From NCBI RefSeq assembly GCF_946482605.1, contig NZ_CAMLSE010000029.1, forward strand, positions 1 through 64,000: 64,000 nt of DNA, written 5' to 3'. The notes under the pieces are model-generated. The model did no database searches, was not told where the DNA came from, and worked only from the letters and a program-made list of their open reading frames with translations. Made by a program: the position numbers and the translations under genes. Numbering within the stretch: the stretch's first letter is position 1; each line of letters begins with the position of its first letter. This stretch comes from an uncultured Dyadobacter sp. Lineage in GTDB: Bacteria > Bacteroidota > Bacteroidia > Cytophagales > Spirosomataceae. This document shows positions 8,804 to 17,978 of this stretch, in pieces.

Positions 8804-9607
8804 ATGAAAAATTTATTACTCACATTCCTGCTGCTTCTTTCCTCACTTTTAGTTCAAGCCCAAAACGTAACGGGTATCCTCGGCGCATTTCCTCCCGAAC
8901 TGGTTCTGCTAGAAACCGAAATGGCCCAGAAAAAAGACACCATAATCAGCAACATCCGGTTTTCACTCGGCACCCTGCGCGGCAAGAGCATCGTCCTCGC
9001 GCAAACCGGTATCGGCAAAGTAAATGCAGCGATCACGACCGTACTGATGATCGAGCATTTCAAACCGCGGGAGATCGTTTTTTCGGGAATTGCAGGGGGG
9101 ATCGATCCGGCATTGGCGCCGGGCGACCTTGTGATCGGGACACAGATCGCATACCATGATTTTGGCCAGATCGACGATGCGGGCATGCATTACTGGGCCA
9201 CGAAAAACCCTTTTACCCAAAAAGATAACCCGGTGAAGTTCCATTGCGATTCCACACTGGTTTCCAAGGCGTTGACAGTTTCCAAATCACTCAGCCTTGC
9301 AAAAGTCCGGCGCGACAACGGCAGTTTCGTTCCCTCCGTCAAAAGGGGGATTATCGTTACCGGCGACGTATTTGTTTCCTCTGAAAAAACAACGCGTCGC
9401 CTGCTGAAAGACCTGCGTGCCGCAGCGACGGAAATGGAAGGAGCGGCCATTGCCCAAACCTGTTTTCAGCACCATGTTCCGTTCCTGATCATCCGCAGCA
9501 TCAGCGACAAGGCTAACGGCAAAGCCAAGAGTGACATGGACCAGTTTTACAATGTAGCAGCCCATAATGCGGCCACGCTGGTTATGGCCGTCATCGAAGA
9601 AAAGTAA
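8804..9607 (+). CDS. Exported 5'-methylthioadenosine/S-adenosylhomocysteine nucleosidase
   Basis: The ATG at 8804 gives 267 residues, starting with a clear signal peptide (MKNLLLTFLLLLSSLLVQA). The mature part has the PNP/UDP phosphorylase fold motifs GIGKVNAA, SGIAGGIDP, the purine/ribose-binding EMEGAAIAQ, and the catalytic-type Asp in RSISDKA. It cleaves MTA or SAH to adenine plus thioribose or ribosyl-homocysteine. Cytosolic Pfs enzymes are about 230 residues without a leader, so the exported form is unusual. With the purine permease upstream it would form a scavenging pair. It ends 2 bases from the convergent channel gene. Confidence 0.85.
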   Translation: MKNLLLTFLLLLSSLLVQAQNVTGILGAFPPELVLLETEMAQKKDTIISNIRFSLGTLRGKSIVLAQTGIGKVNAAITTVLMIEHFKPREIVFSGIAGGIDPALAPGDLVIGTQIAYHDFGQIDDAGMHYWATKNPFTQKDNPVKFHCDSTLVSKALTVSKSLSLAKVRRDNGSFVPSVKRGIIVTGDVFVSSEKTTRRLLKDLRAAATEMEGAAIAQTCFQHHVPFLIIRSISDKANGKAKSDMDQFYNVAAHNAATLVMAVIEEK

Positions 9608-9609
9608 CC

Positions 9610-10875
9610 TTAGGCCTTTTTGACCTGATAGGTGTAAACCGAATAGGGAAAAATCATCGATGCAACCCATTTGGAAACGAGGCTCGCGATGACGATCGGG
9701 ATGAAGAGGATGTAGTTATCCGCCAGTGCACACACCAGGAAAATGGATGTAAGCGGTGCATGAATACTGCCGCTCAGCACTGCCGCCATACCGATGAGCA
9801 CGAAATTGACGGGAATCAGTCCCAAATGGAAATAGTGGTTCAGCACTACGCACACGATCAATCCCAGAAATGCACCGATAAACAGGCTGGGCGCAAAAAC
9901 ACCTCCATCTCCCCCCGCCCCGAGCGTGACGGAGGTAGCCACAGGTTTAAGCAGTAATACCGCCAGCAATGGCAGCATCAGGGTCATCGAAGGCGCGTTT
10001 ACATGCCGGAACACACCTTTGATGCCCTCATAACCTTCCCCGTACAGGTTTGGGACAAAGAAAATCAACGTCGAGATCAGCAGTGAGCCACCGATAATGC
10101 GGACGTAATCGTTGGGGAGGGAGCCAAAAAATTTCTTGCAGAACAACACGCACTTCGTCAGGTACACCGAATTCAATCCCGCCAGTACACCCAGCAACAC
10201 CATATAAGGCAAAGCCTCTGTGCGCCAGTTGGTCACCGAGAAATGGAATACCTGCTTGTAAAAGAAGAACCGCGTCACGAGGTAGGATGCGAGCACGGCT
10301 GTGATCACGCTGGCCGAATGCAGCTTGCTCCTCCGGCGGGTAAAAACTTCGAACGCAAACAAAAAGCCCGCAACAGGCGCATTGAACAAGGCCGTGACAC
10401 CGGCGGCCAGTCCCCCGCATACCAGATCCGTGCGGTACCTGCGCAGGTAGGAGACCTTCCGGCTCGACAATGCGCCGATAGCAGCCGTCGAAACGACCGT
10501 TGACACTTCAATGCCCGTCGAGCCGCCGAAAATGACAGTCAGCAGCCCATTGAAATAATGGGAAGGGATTTTATAAGCCGGTAACGTGTGTGCATTCTTA
10601 TTCACGGTGTCGAGCACTTCCTTGATCCCCTTGTTGGCCTTGTTATGAAACAGGAAATAGCGGAGCAAATGAATGGTGGTGAGACCGATCAGCGGGATGA
10701 TGAAGATCAGATAGCGGTTGTGGTGCAGGTTTTCGAGAAAAGCTTCCTCATAATGCTCCGTAATCACTTTGAGCGTATCGGCAACCAACGCCGATAAAAC
10801 CCCTGTAATGGCGGCGGCCAGCAATACGGCTACCACCCGTTTCGATTTTTTAACCTTGTAAGAATTATAATACAT
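9610..10875 (-). CDS. ClC-family chloride channel or H+/Cl- antiporter
   Basis: The product from ATG 10875 (MYYNSYKVKKSKR) has 421 residues and 10 or more membrane segments; an ATG at 10914 would add 13 residues. ClC motifs are visible: GGSTGIEVSTV (the GREGP loop, with the gating Glu kept but GP replaced by VS), NAPVAGFLFAFEV with the internal proton Glu, and GGDGGVFAPSLFIGA. Retention of both glutamates suggests an antiporter. The GIEVS variant is, from memory, common in Bacteroidota. No C-terminal CBS domains are present. It moves chloride or fluoride across the inner membrane; which ion cannot be told. Confidence 0.88.
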   Translation of the reverse strand: MYYNSYKVKKSKRVVAVLLAAAITGVLSALVADTLKVITEHYEEAFLENLHHNRYLIFIIPLIGLTTIHLLRYFLFHNKANKGIKEVLDTVNKNAHTLPAYKIPSHYFNGLLTVIFGGSTGIEVSTVVSTAAIGALSSRKVSYLRRYRTDLVCGGLAAGVTALFNAPVAGFLFAFEVFTRRRSKLHSASVITAVLASYLVTRFFFYKQVFHFSVTNWRTEALPYMVLLGVLAGLNSVYLTKCVLFCKKFFGSLPNDYVRIIGGSLLISTLIFFVPNLYGEGYEGIKGVFRHVNAPSMTLMLPLLAVLLLKPVATSVTLGAGGDGGVFAPSLFIGAFLGLIVCVVLNHYFHLGLIPVNFVLIGMAAVLSGSIHAPLTSIFLVCALADNYILFIPIVIASLVSKWVASMIFPYSVYTYQVKKA

Positions 10876-11148
10876 TGTGCAACAGGATGACCCTACATCT
10901 GAAGACAACGTCATTTTTCCCGCTTTTTGTTTCCTGAATCTGAGGTATTATCTTTTTTTTATCCTATTTCTGCAAGGTAACGCCGGAGGTGCGTAAAAAA
11001 CCATACATGAAAAGGTCGAAAATAATGGGAGTGAGATCGTCGCACACGGGTAGGATAGCACGGCCCCATTCTTTATATCAAGTCCGGGAAGCATTTTCGG
11101 ATAATACCCAGCGCATTCATTATCAAACCGTTAAATACACATCAGATC

Positions 11149-12258
11149 ATGAAAAAAATGTATTTTCTTTTGACGGTACTGGCCGGAATGATTCTCCTGG
11201 CCAACACTTCGCGCATCGTGCGCGGGAAGTATGGAATGGTGGTAGGCACTCCGGAGATCAAGTCGATCAGCGGCCTCGCATTCGGGCCGGACGGGATATT
11301 GCTGGTGGGCGACTCCAAAAGCGCCACCGTTTTTGCCATCGACACCAGGGATGCTGCGCAGAATGCACAGCCTGCCCCCGTAGAGATCAAGAACATCGAC
11401 CAGAAGATAGCCACGATGCTCGGAACCGAAGCCCAGAACATTACCATTCAGGACATTGCGGTGAATCCGGTTTCAAAAAGTGTTTATTGCGCCGTCCAGA
11501 ACCGCGACGGCACACCGGTGCTGCTCAGGATCGACGGAGACAAAATTCAACCGGTCAATACTCAGAACGTGCCATTCAGCAGCCTGGCACTTAATAATGC
11601 TCCGTCGGAAGACGCGAAAGACACACGCGGCAACTCCGTGCGTGTTGCAGCGATCTCGGACATCGGTTTCGCAGACGGGAAAGTGCTGGTCAGCGGGCTG
11701 GCAGGCAAAGAGTTCGCCTCGACTTTCCGCAGCATACCTTTCCCATTTGGCAACAAACAGGATGAATCGACGCTCGAAATCTACCACGCCGCGCACGGCA
11801 AATACGAAACCCTGGCACCGATCCGCACCTTCACCACGGCCGAGATCGGCGCGAAGAAATACATCGTGGCAAGCTACACCTGCACGCCATTGGTGCTGTT
11901 CCCCATGGATGAGCTCAAACCCGGCACGCATGTAAAAGGAAGGACCGTCGCCGAAATGGGCAGCGGCAACTCCCCTATCGACATGGTGACCATGACCAAA
12001 GGCGGTGAGTCGTACCTGATGATGTCCAATTCTGCCAGGCCGGTTTTCAAGGTTAAGTACAAAAACATCGAAGCTTACCAGGGCTCGCTCACAACGCATG
12101 TGGCGGAAAGTTTTGCGACGGCCGGAGTCGACTTCGTATCGCTGCCCGTGACCAATGTGATCCAGATGGACAAACTCGACAATACCCGCATGGTTCTGCT
12201 GCAACGCCGCTCCAATGGCAGCCTTGACCTCTGGACTTCCAGTGAAAGATATTTGTAA
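11149..12258 (+). CDS. Exported beta-propeller-like protein of unknown function
   Basis: The product has 369 residues, with a signal peptide at 1-20 (MKKMYFLLTVLAGMILLANT). Internal stretches such as ISGLAFGPDGILLVGDSKSA and IQDIAVNPVSKSVYCAVQN look like propeller blades of the NHL/SMP-30 kind. No catalytic motif or metal site is recognised. It is likely periplasmic. The 3' end is overlapped by the next gene, and a strong terminator follows 15 bases after its stop, so most transcripts should end here. The gene could encode a carrier or sensor protein; nothing more specific can be said. Confidence 0.75.
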   Translation: MKKMYFLLTVLAGMILLANTSRIVRGKYGMVVGTPEIKSISGLAFGPDGILLVGDSKSATVFAIDTRDAAQNAQPAPVEIKNIDQKIATMLGTEAQNITIQDIAVNPVSKSVYCAVQNRDGTPVLLRIDGDKIQPVNTQNVPFSSLALNNAPSEDAKDTRGNSVRVAAISDIGFADGKVLVSGLAGKEFASTFRSIPFPFGNKQDESTLEIYHAAHGKYETLAPIRTFTTAEIGAKKYIVASYTCTPLVLFPMDELKPGTHVKGRTVAEMGSGNSPIDMVTMTKGGESYLMMSNSARPVFKVKYKNIEAYQGSLTTHVAESFATAGVDFVSLPVTNVIQMDKLDNTRMVLLQRRSNGSLDLWTSSERYL

Positions 12259-13393
12259 GTCAGCAGGCACAAGAAAAGTCAGACCGGGTGTATTCGCCGG
12301 CCTGACTTTTTTTGTATGTTTTCTATTTTATCAATGCCGGCCCGCCAGTAAGGCAGAGCAGATCCGTATCGACTGGAAAGATAAGAAAGCGGTTGCGATC
12401 CTGATTTCTAAAAGTATGCTGGACCGGGTGCCGGCCGATTCTGTCGACGATCTGGTTCAGGTGAGGCTTAGTTCGGCGTCCGACCCCGCGGGCATCTTCG
12501 GCAGCTATGCGGATGCGGGCCAGGATGTACGGTTCACGCCGCTGCTCCCTTTCACACCGGGGTTAAGATATAACCTATGGATCCGGGGAAAACAATCGGA
12601 CACATTCGAAATCCCCGCACCTGATTCCGCTGATGCGCCGGTAGTTACGGCCATTTACCCTTCCGGCGACACGCTTCCGGAAAACCTTCTGAAAATCCAC
12701 CTGTATTTCTCGCTGCCTATGCGCGAAGGGCAGTCCGGGAAATATGTTTCTCTGATAAAAAACAACAGGGATACGGTTGATGCCGCATTTCTGGACCTTC
12801 AACCTGAGCTTTGGAATCCCGAGCGGACCATGCTCACACTCTGGCTGGACCCGGGCCGGATCAAACGCGATCTTCAACCCAACCAGCGTATGGGCGCCCC
12901 CATGCGGGCGGGAACCCGCTACAAAATCGCAGTATCAGGAGATTGGGAAAGCGCGGAAGGCATCAAGTTATCCTCTCCCGCGGAGCACACGTTTGTAACG
13001 GCGCCAAAAGATAGCCTCTCACCGGTACCCTCGCATTGGCAAATCCTGGTTCCACAGGCCGGCACCCGGGGCATGCTTACCGTCAGGTTCGGAAAGCCAC
13101 TGGATTACAGCTTATTACAAGAGGTATTTATCATCCTGGACGCCTCGGGAGAAGCGATTCGGGGAAAGTGGCAGGTGAGGCAGGGGGAAACACAATGCAC
13201 TTTCGAACCTCATCAGAACTGGAAACCAGGCCAATACCGGTTGCAGATCGAGAATCGCCTGGAAGACCTGGCAGGTAACAATATCACCCGCCCATTCGAC
13301 CGGGACGTGACGCGCGGCAAACCGGCCCACGCGGATCAGCCTTTCACCATCATTCCATTCCGGGTGAAGGCCGTCGTGGAGAACGGACTTTGA
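12215..13393 (+). CDS. Exported protein with SbsA Ig-like domains, probable lipoprotein
   Basis: The product has 392 residues from ATG 12215; GTG at 12242 is an alternative start. Hydrophobic FAGLTFFVCFLFYQC (residues 28-42) looks like a lipoprotein signal with an atypical lipobox. The segment PVVTAIYPSGDTLPENLLKI (near 140) and later PAEHTFVTAP/LRYNL stretches fit bacterial Ig-like (SbsA) modules. It overlaps the previous gene by 44 bases (17 with GTG) and probably acts with that exported propeller protein. Its first codons run through a transcription terminator hairpin (12274-12313), so expression may depend on ribosomes melting it. No enzyme domain is seen. Confidence 0.68.
   Translation: MAALTSGLPVKDICKSAGTRKVRPGVFAGLTFFVCFLFYQCRPASKAEQIRIDWKDKKAVAILISKSMLDRVPADSVDDLVQVRLSSASDPAGIFGSYADAGQDVRFTPLLPFTPGLRYNLWIRGKQSDTFEIPAPDSADAPVVTAIYPSGDTLPENLLKIHLYFSLPMREGQSGKYVSLIKNNRDTVDAAFLDLQPELWNPERTMLTLWLDPGRIKRDLQPNQRMGAPMRAGTRYKIAVSGDWESAEGIKLSSPAEHTFVTAPKDSLSPVPSHWQILVPQAGTRGMLTVRFGKPLDYSLLQEVFIILDASGEAIRGKWQVRQGETQCTFEPHQNWKPGQYRLQIENRLEDLAGNNITRPFDRDVTRGKPAHADQPFTIIPFRVKAVVENGL
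12274..12313 (+). terminator. Rho-independent terminator inside the next gene's 5' coding region
   Basis: aaaagtcag (12274-12282) pairs with ctgactttt (12302-12310), and CCGG (12284-12287) pairs with CCGG (12297-12300), with one internal mismatch and a 9-base loop. A run of seven T (12307-12313) ends it. It sits 15 bases after the stop of the upstream propeller gene, where a terminator is expected, yet it lies within the frame of the downstream lipoprotein gene. Confidence 0.75.
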
Positions 13394-13402
13394 TTAGCTT
13401 CC

Positions 13403-14131
13403 TTACCGGTTTTTATCCAGCAACCGGCTGTTCACTACCTGTTCAATCACCTGTTCCCGGTAATTTCTGCTGATCGGGATGCGATGCGGCTGCATGAATA
13501 TCTCGTTCCCTTCAATGCCATCGATCTTGCTGATCGACACGATGAATGATTTATGAACCCGGATGAAATGCCTGCTGTCCAGGTTCTGTTCCAGGCTTTT
13601 CATGTTCAAAAGCGTAATGTATTTTCCTTTCCGGGCGTGGATGGTGACGTAATTCTGCAAGCCTTCAATATACAGGATGTCATCGAAGAGGATCTTCTCG
13701 TATTTGCTGCCGCATTTGATAAAGAAATAATCCTCTCCTCCCTCCGTCCTGGACGTTGTTGCGGATTGCGTGAGAAGCCGGTGATAGTCCCTTGCTTTGC
13801 CTGCCGATTTGAAAAAACGGTCGAAAGTGATCGGTTTCAGCAGATAATCCAGCACATTGAGCTGAAAGCCTTCCAATGCATAGCTCGGATAGGCGGTTGT
13901 GATAACTACAATAGGTGGTTTCTGGACAATTTTCAGGAAGTCGATACCATTCATTTTGGGCATCTGGATGTCGAGGAAAATCAGGTCTACCGGCTCACGA
14001 TCCATCAGGCTCATCAGTTCCACGGGGTTCTCGCATACGCCTGCGAGCCGTAGAAAGTCAACCTCTTTCACATAATCCGCCAGTCCCTCACGGGCCAGCG
14101 GTTCGTCGTCGATTATCGCGCAATGCATCAT
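13403..14131 (-). CDS. LytTR-type response regulator
   Basis: The product has 242 residues. The receiver domain (1-120) has the acidic pocket IIDDEP, the phospho-acceptor Asp at about 54 (LIFLDIQMPKMNG), and a conserved Lys in LLKPI. The LytTR DNA-binding domain (about 140-238) has IEGLQNYVTIH, HFIRVHKSFIV and RNYREQV. It binds direct-repeat DNA and controls transcription. It directly follows the kinase gene with no intergenic base, so the two form a LytS/LytR-like pair. Target genes are not evident. Confidence 0.92.
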   Translation of the reverse strand: MMHCAIIDDEPLAREGLADYVKEVDFLRLAGVCENPVELMSLMDREPVDLIFLDIQMPKMNGIDFLKIVQKPPIVVITTAYPSYALEGFQLNVLDYLLKPITFDRFFKSAGKARDYHRLLTQSATTSRTEGGEDYFFIKCGSKYEKILFDDILYIEGLQNYVTIHARKGKYITLLNMKSLEQNLDSRHFIRVHKSFIVSISKIDGIEGNEIFMQPHRIPISRNYREQVIEQVVNSRLLDKNR

Positions 14132-15295
14132 TTATCCAGCATGATTTAGAGACATCGGAGCGAAGTCCGCAATTTCAATTTTTTCAAGTGTTGCCTCGAA
14201 ATGAATGGTAAACCGGTCACTATCGCGCCGGATGTCGAGCACATATGCCTCCGGATAGATCAGATCCAGCCTACGTTTTACATTCTTCAGCCCTATTCCT
14301 CCATAATTCACAACCTCCGCTGCTTCTTCTCCCGCAACACTGTTGGCCAGATCAAACGATAGCCGCAACCCGCTGAGCCGTAGTTGCCCACGGACCCAGT
14401 TCGGTTGATCGTCATGCCGCGATATGTGCTTGAATGCATTTTCCATAAAAGTCATGAGAATGAAGGGCGCAATGCCCAGCTCCGCCTCGCTGGCCACCTC
14501 CACATCGAAGGAAACGGCCAGGGAATCGTTCTGGCGAAGCTTTTCCAGTTCAATGAAATTTTCAAGATAAGCGATCTCCTTGCTCAGCGGAATGCGGTTA
14601 TCATTGCATTCGTACAACTGATGGCGGAGCAATTCCGAAAACTTTGCCAGCGAGGCCGAGGCCATGTCCGGGTTTTTATGGATCAGGAAAAAGATGGAAT
14701 TGATGCTGTTAAAAAGGAAATGCGGATTGAACTGGTATTTCAAAAAATTCAGTTCGGTTTCCAGCTTTTCATTTTCCAATGCCTGCTGCCTCCGCCGCGT
14801 TTCGAGCCAGTTCTTGGCCAGCTTAATGCTCATGGCAAAGGTGATGGCGGCCACTGTTGATGATAGCGGGCCACCCAGCATCATATGGAAGAAGTCGTAG
14901 TTCCCCGCTCCAAAAAACGCTTCCAGTGTCTTCCCTGCCGCCCATGCGCCCACGTAGTAACCTGGTACGATCAATGCAGCCGTACAAATGATGGTCAGCA
15001 GCAGCCAGAAGAGAAATTCGACATACCGGCCCTTTTCGAGGTAGCGCGGTATCAGGAAATACAGATTGAAATAAACGGCAAGCGCCTGCCACACGACGTA
15101 AAAGAAGAACTTGATTGCCGAAGCAGTGAAGAAAATGGTCGCGACAACCTTGAAGGGATTCCCAACCGCCACTACCCACCATATATAATGGTAGACCATC
15201 CAGAAAGGGATATGGTAAAGCTTATACCTGAAAAACCAGCCTGCACGCTGCGGGGAGCGGCTTAGACTTGGTTCAGGCTGAATGGGCGCGGTCAT
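14132..15295 (-). CDS. LytS-type sensor histidine kinase
   Basis: The product has 387 residues. Four hydrophobic segments lie in residues 30-160. A coiled linker of about 20 residues (170-186) leads into the His_kinase module with QFNPHFLFNSINSI (His near 192). The ATPase part carries LMTFMENAFKHI (N box) and GGIGLKNVKRRLDLIYP (G box). It phosphorylates the LytTR regulator encoded immediately downstream. No extracellular sensor domain is present, so the signal is probably sensed within the membrane. Confidence 0.9.
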   Translation of the reverse strand: MTAPIQPEPSLSRSPQRAGWFFRYKLYHIPFWMVYHYIWWVVAVGNPFKVVATIFFTASAIKFFFYVVWQALAVYFNLYFLIPRYLEKGRYVEFLFWLLLTIICTAALIVPGYYVGAWAAGKTLEAFFGAGNYDFFHMMLGGPLSSTVAAITFAMSIKLAKNWLETRRRQQALENEKLETELNFLKYQFNPHFLFNSINSIFFLIHKNPDMASASLAKFSELLRHQLYECNDNRIPLSKEIAYLENFIELEKLRQNDSLAVSFDVEVASEAELGIAPFILMTFMENAFKHISRHDDQPNWVRGQLRLSGLRLSFDLANSVAGEEAAEVVNYGGIGLKNVKRRLDLIYPEAYVLDIRRDSDRFTIHFEATLEKIEIADFAPMSLNHAG

Positions 15296-15421
15296 CGGGA
15301 CGATCGGTCTTGGTCTTCCCGTAATTTACAGGAATGGATTTGAAATACCTTCCCGCGTACACAAAGCGCCCGTAATAAATGATGAAATGCGCAAATGGTC
15401 AACCTCTGCGCAACCGGGTGT

Positions 15422-15781
15422 TCAACCCAGTGTAACACCGCAGGGACAAGCCGAACTGGTTTTCACGCCGTTACTGTATTCCAGTTTCAGCTTTTTACCC
15501 TTTTCGTCGGCTTCTTCGAGCAACTCAAAGGTCCGCCTTTCCCCTATCATCAATAATGACTGGAAAAGTACACCGGCATATTTGCTTTCCGCACTTCCCG
15601 GCCCTTTTTGCCTGGCCAGATCATTGTAATGTCCGAAAAGATCCTTCCCTTTACCCATGATATACTGATTTGCATTGATTTTCAATAACCTATCTACTGC
15701 CCCGGGGATTCTTGTGGTATCCCCGTTTGCCAATTTAGAAAAATAATTATAAAAAATCACAAAAAATACATGCCAGAGCAT
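15422..15781 (-). CDS. Small protein of unknown function
   Basis: The frame gives 119 residues. The body (residues 16-105, from KLANGDTTRIP through GERRTFELLEEADEKGKKLK to LEYSNG) has ordinary coding composition and is predicted helical. The first ~13 residues are hydrophobic and aromatic (MLWHVFFVIFYNYF) and may be non-coding, or a start lies further in. The tail has CPCG. I do not recognise a family. It stands alone between the upstream START gene and the downstream LytS/LytTR pair, all on the same strand. Confidence 0.45.
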   Translation of the reverse strand: MLWHVFFVIFYNYFSKLANGDTTRIPGAVDRLLKINANQYIMGKGKDLFGHYNDLARQKGPGSAESKYAGVLFQSLLMIGERRTFELLEEADEKGKKLKLEYSNGVKTSSACPCGVTLG

Positions 15782-15846
15782 TTACCAGGGCTTTTTCACA
15801 TTCGGACTACCGATCCAATACAATAGGCTGTGTTACATGAGCTTGC

Positions 15847-16473
15847 TCAGTGCGCGCGTTGTCTCAACTTCAACTCGCGCCGCATGTTCTGGAAGGTTTC
15901 GATCGGGGCGCGGCATGCGAACATGTTCACAACGTGCGCCGGGATGTACCCTCCCGGATCCACCTGCAAGGTATATTCTACCCACACTTTGTTCCCGGGC
16001 AAGGGCCTGATCAGCCACTGATTCAGCGACCGGTTGATCCGGACCACTCCGCTCCGGACCGGCACCATGCCCGGCACGGCGGGCGCGTCGACTTTTACCA
16101 CCTCGCTGTCCGGCTCGCGGATCACTTTGAGGTGTGTTACAAAGTCACGGTTATCCAGCGGCCATGGCAGGCTCACCTCGGTGTGGTAAAAGAGCTCGTT
16201 CTCAGAAACAGACCGGACGAGCCGGCACGATTTGGTGTGGCAAACCCATTTCTCGGCTGCCTGTACATCCATCAGCAGCGCTATCACCTCACCTACCCCG
16301 GCATCCAGCACGCATTCAGCTTTCATCGCCTTGACCCTCGAATGGGGCACCGCCCTGGCATACACTTTGATCCCGTCCCGGCCTGCCACATACTTCCATT
16401 CGTGCTGCCCGAAAACAGCCGTAATGCACAGATAAAGAGCCAGAAAGAAGGTAGTTGCATGTTGCATAGCCAT
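15847..16473 (-). CDS. Exported START-domain (lipid-binding) protein
   Basis: The product has 208 residues, with a signal peptide at 1-22 (LALYLCITAVFGQ). The remainder matches bacterial START/SRPBCC proteins: EWKYVAGRDGIKVYAR, KAMKAECVLDAG, AAEKWVCHTKSCRLV, SLPWPLDNRDFV, and a C-terminal helix (VVNMFACRAPIETFQNMRREL). The fold makes a hydrophobic cavity that binds lipids or sterol-like molecules. It is likely periplasmic. Ligand and partners are unknown. Confidence 0.82.
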   Translation of the reverse strand: MAMQHATTFFLALYLCITAVFGQHEWKYVAGRDGIKVYARAVPHSRVKAMKAECVLDAGVGEVIALLMDVQAAEKWVCHTKSCRLVRSVSENELFYHTEVSLPWPLDNRDFVTHLKVIREPDSEVVKVDAPAVPGMVPVRSGVVRINRSLNQWLIRPLPGNKVWVEYTLQVDPGGYIPAHVVNMFACRAPIETFQNMRRELKLRQRAH

Positions 16474-16834
16474 GCAAAATTCTCATTTCAAAACCCTATT
16501 CATCAATGCATTCCGGATTGGACGCCGGAAAACGCGGATCAACTGACAAAAAACTGGTTTGGACTGACGAACAGCGATAGCTACCTCAGGCTCATTGGTT
16601 TGTATTTCTGAATCTGATTTACATTACATTGGTCGGAACGTCGGGCAATCTCATTGATTGATTTGACTAAATTTGTTTGAAAACTAAATGCTTTACCTGA
16701 TGGCTACTCGACGGCCATTACCTTTGACAGGATCAGTGAATGCAGTTTACCTTTTACGAAAACACGGCACCGAACCGCAGGTCCGCAGAAAGATTGCAAC
16801 ATAAGCTCCATTACTCAATCCAAGCAATCACCCT
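16474..16834. other. Intergenic stretch without a convincing gene
   Basis: These 361 bases separate two minus-strand genes. Only frames shorter than 45 codons occur on either strand, none with a recognisable motif. No terminator or strong promoter match was seen. A short minus-strand frame near 16700-16810 has fairly gene-like composition but meets a stop after 35 codons; it may be a decayed fragment or chance. Confidence 0.5.
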
Positions 16835-17842
16835 CTACTCCCAACGATCCAGTCCCAGCAGTTTTCGGCCTAATCCGCTCAGCTGAGCCGTTTCGTATTT
16901 TAGTTTCTCCCAATTTCTGGGGTCGCCGGGAAATGCGTAGCCCTGCGGTGCTTCCCGTTCCCGCCAGGAGCGGATGCGCCATTGACGCAGCGCCTCGTCA
17001 TCCTCCTGGGCGGGCATCATCGAGATATACTGCGCCAGCCGTACCTTGTCTTTGCTGCGGTTCGCACGAATCCCGTGTGGTTGCGAACTGTTGAAAATGA
17101 GCAGGTCCCCGGCATTCATTTTCACTTTTACCAGGTCAAAACCCGTGGTATCCGGCTGAAAATGGTTACGATCTTCCGGCTGCGTCAGCTTCCAGGTGTC
17201 GTAGGTTCGGAACAACTCCGGAATACATTGGAAGCCTCCCATATTTTCATCGTCCTGGTCGGCCAACGCCAACACTCCCTGTACATTTTGCGGCTTGGTC
17301 TCCGGATCATAATCCCAATGGATGAAACCCTTATAGTCGAAGCCGGGGCGCAATGGCAGGTTCAGGTTTGCACGGTCGATCGTCACCCAGAGCTTTTCGG
17401 TTCCCCAGATATCTGCAAATGCCTGATGCACTTTCGGGTATTGCCGGTTGTCCCACAAATATTGATGGTTATAAACCTCCACCATACCGGTATTGGTCAG
17501 TTCTTTCATCTTCATTTCGGCCCGGGGCGGGGTGTACCAGGTTTCGGGATCATCAGGGTCCTTTTCTTCAAACTCCCACAGAAAACCGGCCAGCCTCGCC
17601 ACTTGTTCTTTCGGTACGGCATTTTTGATCACGATATAGCCGTTGGTGATCCAGAAGTTCCAATCGTCTTCTGTCAGGAGCCCCAGCGGCTTTCCGTTGC
17701 TCCGGTCGTTGAGCCTGACGTTGCTCGACTTAGCGGTGGATGGGTTACCGGGAATGTCCTCATGCGCATTCGCGGGCGCCATGGTGGGTATCATTGATTG
17801 CTGCTTCATTTTATCCTGTTTTTTCATGAATGAATGAAACAA
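16835..17842 (-). CDS. Phytanoyl-CoA dioxygenase (PhyH) family protein
   Basis: The product is 335 residues from ATG 17842; internal ATGs at 17827 and 17809 are equally possible because the first ~45 residues look disordered. The Fe(II)/2-oxoglutarate core shows the HxD pair in FIHWDYDPETK, the distal His in SSQPHGIRANRS, and the 2OG-binding Arg shortly after. Such enzymes hydroxylate small molecules or lipids. An AraC-family regulator is transcribed divergently 136 bases away and is the probable regulator. The substrate is unknown. Confidence 0.85.
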   Translation of the reverse strand: MFHSFMKKQDKMKQQSMIPTMAPANAHEDIPGNPSTAKSSNVRLNDRSNGKPLGLLTEDDWNFWITNGYIVIKNAVPKEQVARLAGFLWEFEEKDPDDPETWYTPPRAEMKMKELTNTGMVEVYNHQYLWDNRQYPKVHQAFADIWGTEKLWVTIDRANLNLPLRPGFDYKGFIHWDYDPETKPQNVQGVLALADQDDENMGGFQCIPELFRTYDTWKLTQPEDRNHFQPDTTGFDLVKVKMNAGDLLIFNSSQPHGIRANRSKDKVRLAQYISMMPAQEDDEALRQWRIRSWREREAPQGYAFPGDPRNWEKLKYETAQLSGLGRKLLGLDRWE

Positions 17843-17978
17843 AATTAACGATCGAACTTTCCTGTATCCACCGCTGGAATAACCAAAATTTGCTGTCTGT
17901 TGATATTTTTATGCAGATCAAAGTATAGAATTGCAAACCAAGAGCTTTTGATGATACTAACCGTGAAATCTCCGGACG

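Noticed and set aside
10989..11594. Open frame of 201 codons on the plus strand before and into the propeller gene
   Set aside because: It overlaps the signal-peptide start of a convincing gene in another frame, and is rich in Arg, His and Ser.
11473..12270. Open frame of 265 codons antisense to the exported propeller gene
   Set aside because: Composition is His/Arg-rich and no start context or motif is present; the plus-strand gene has a signal peptide.
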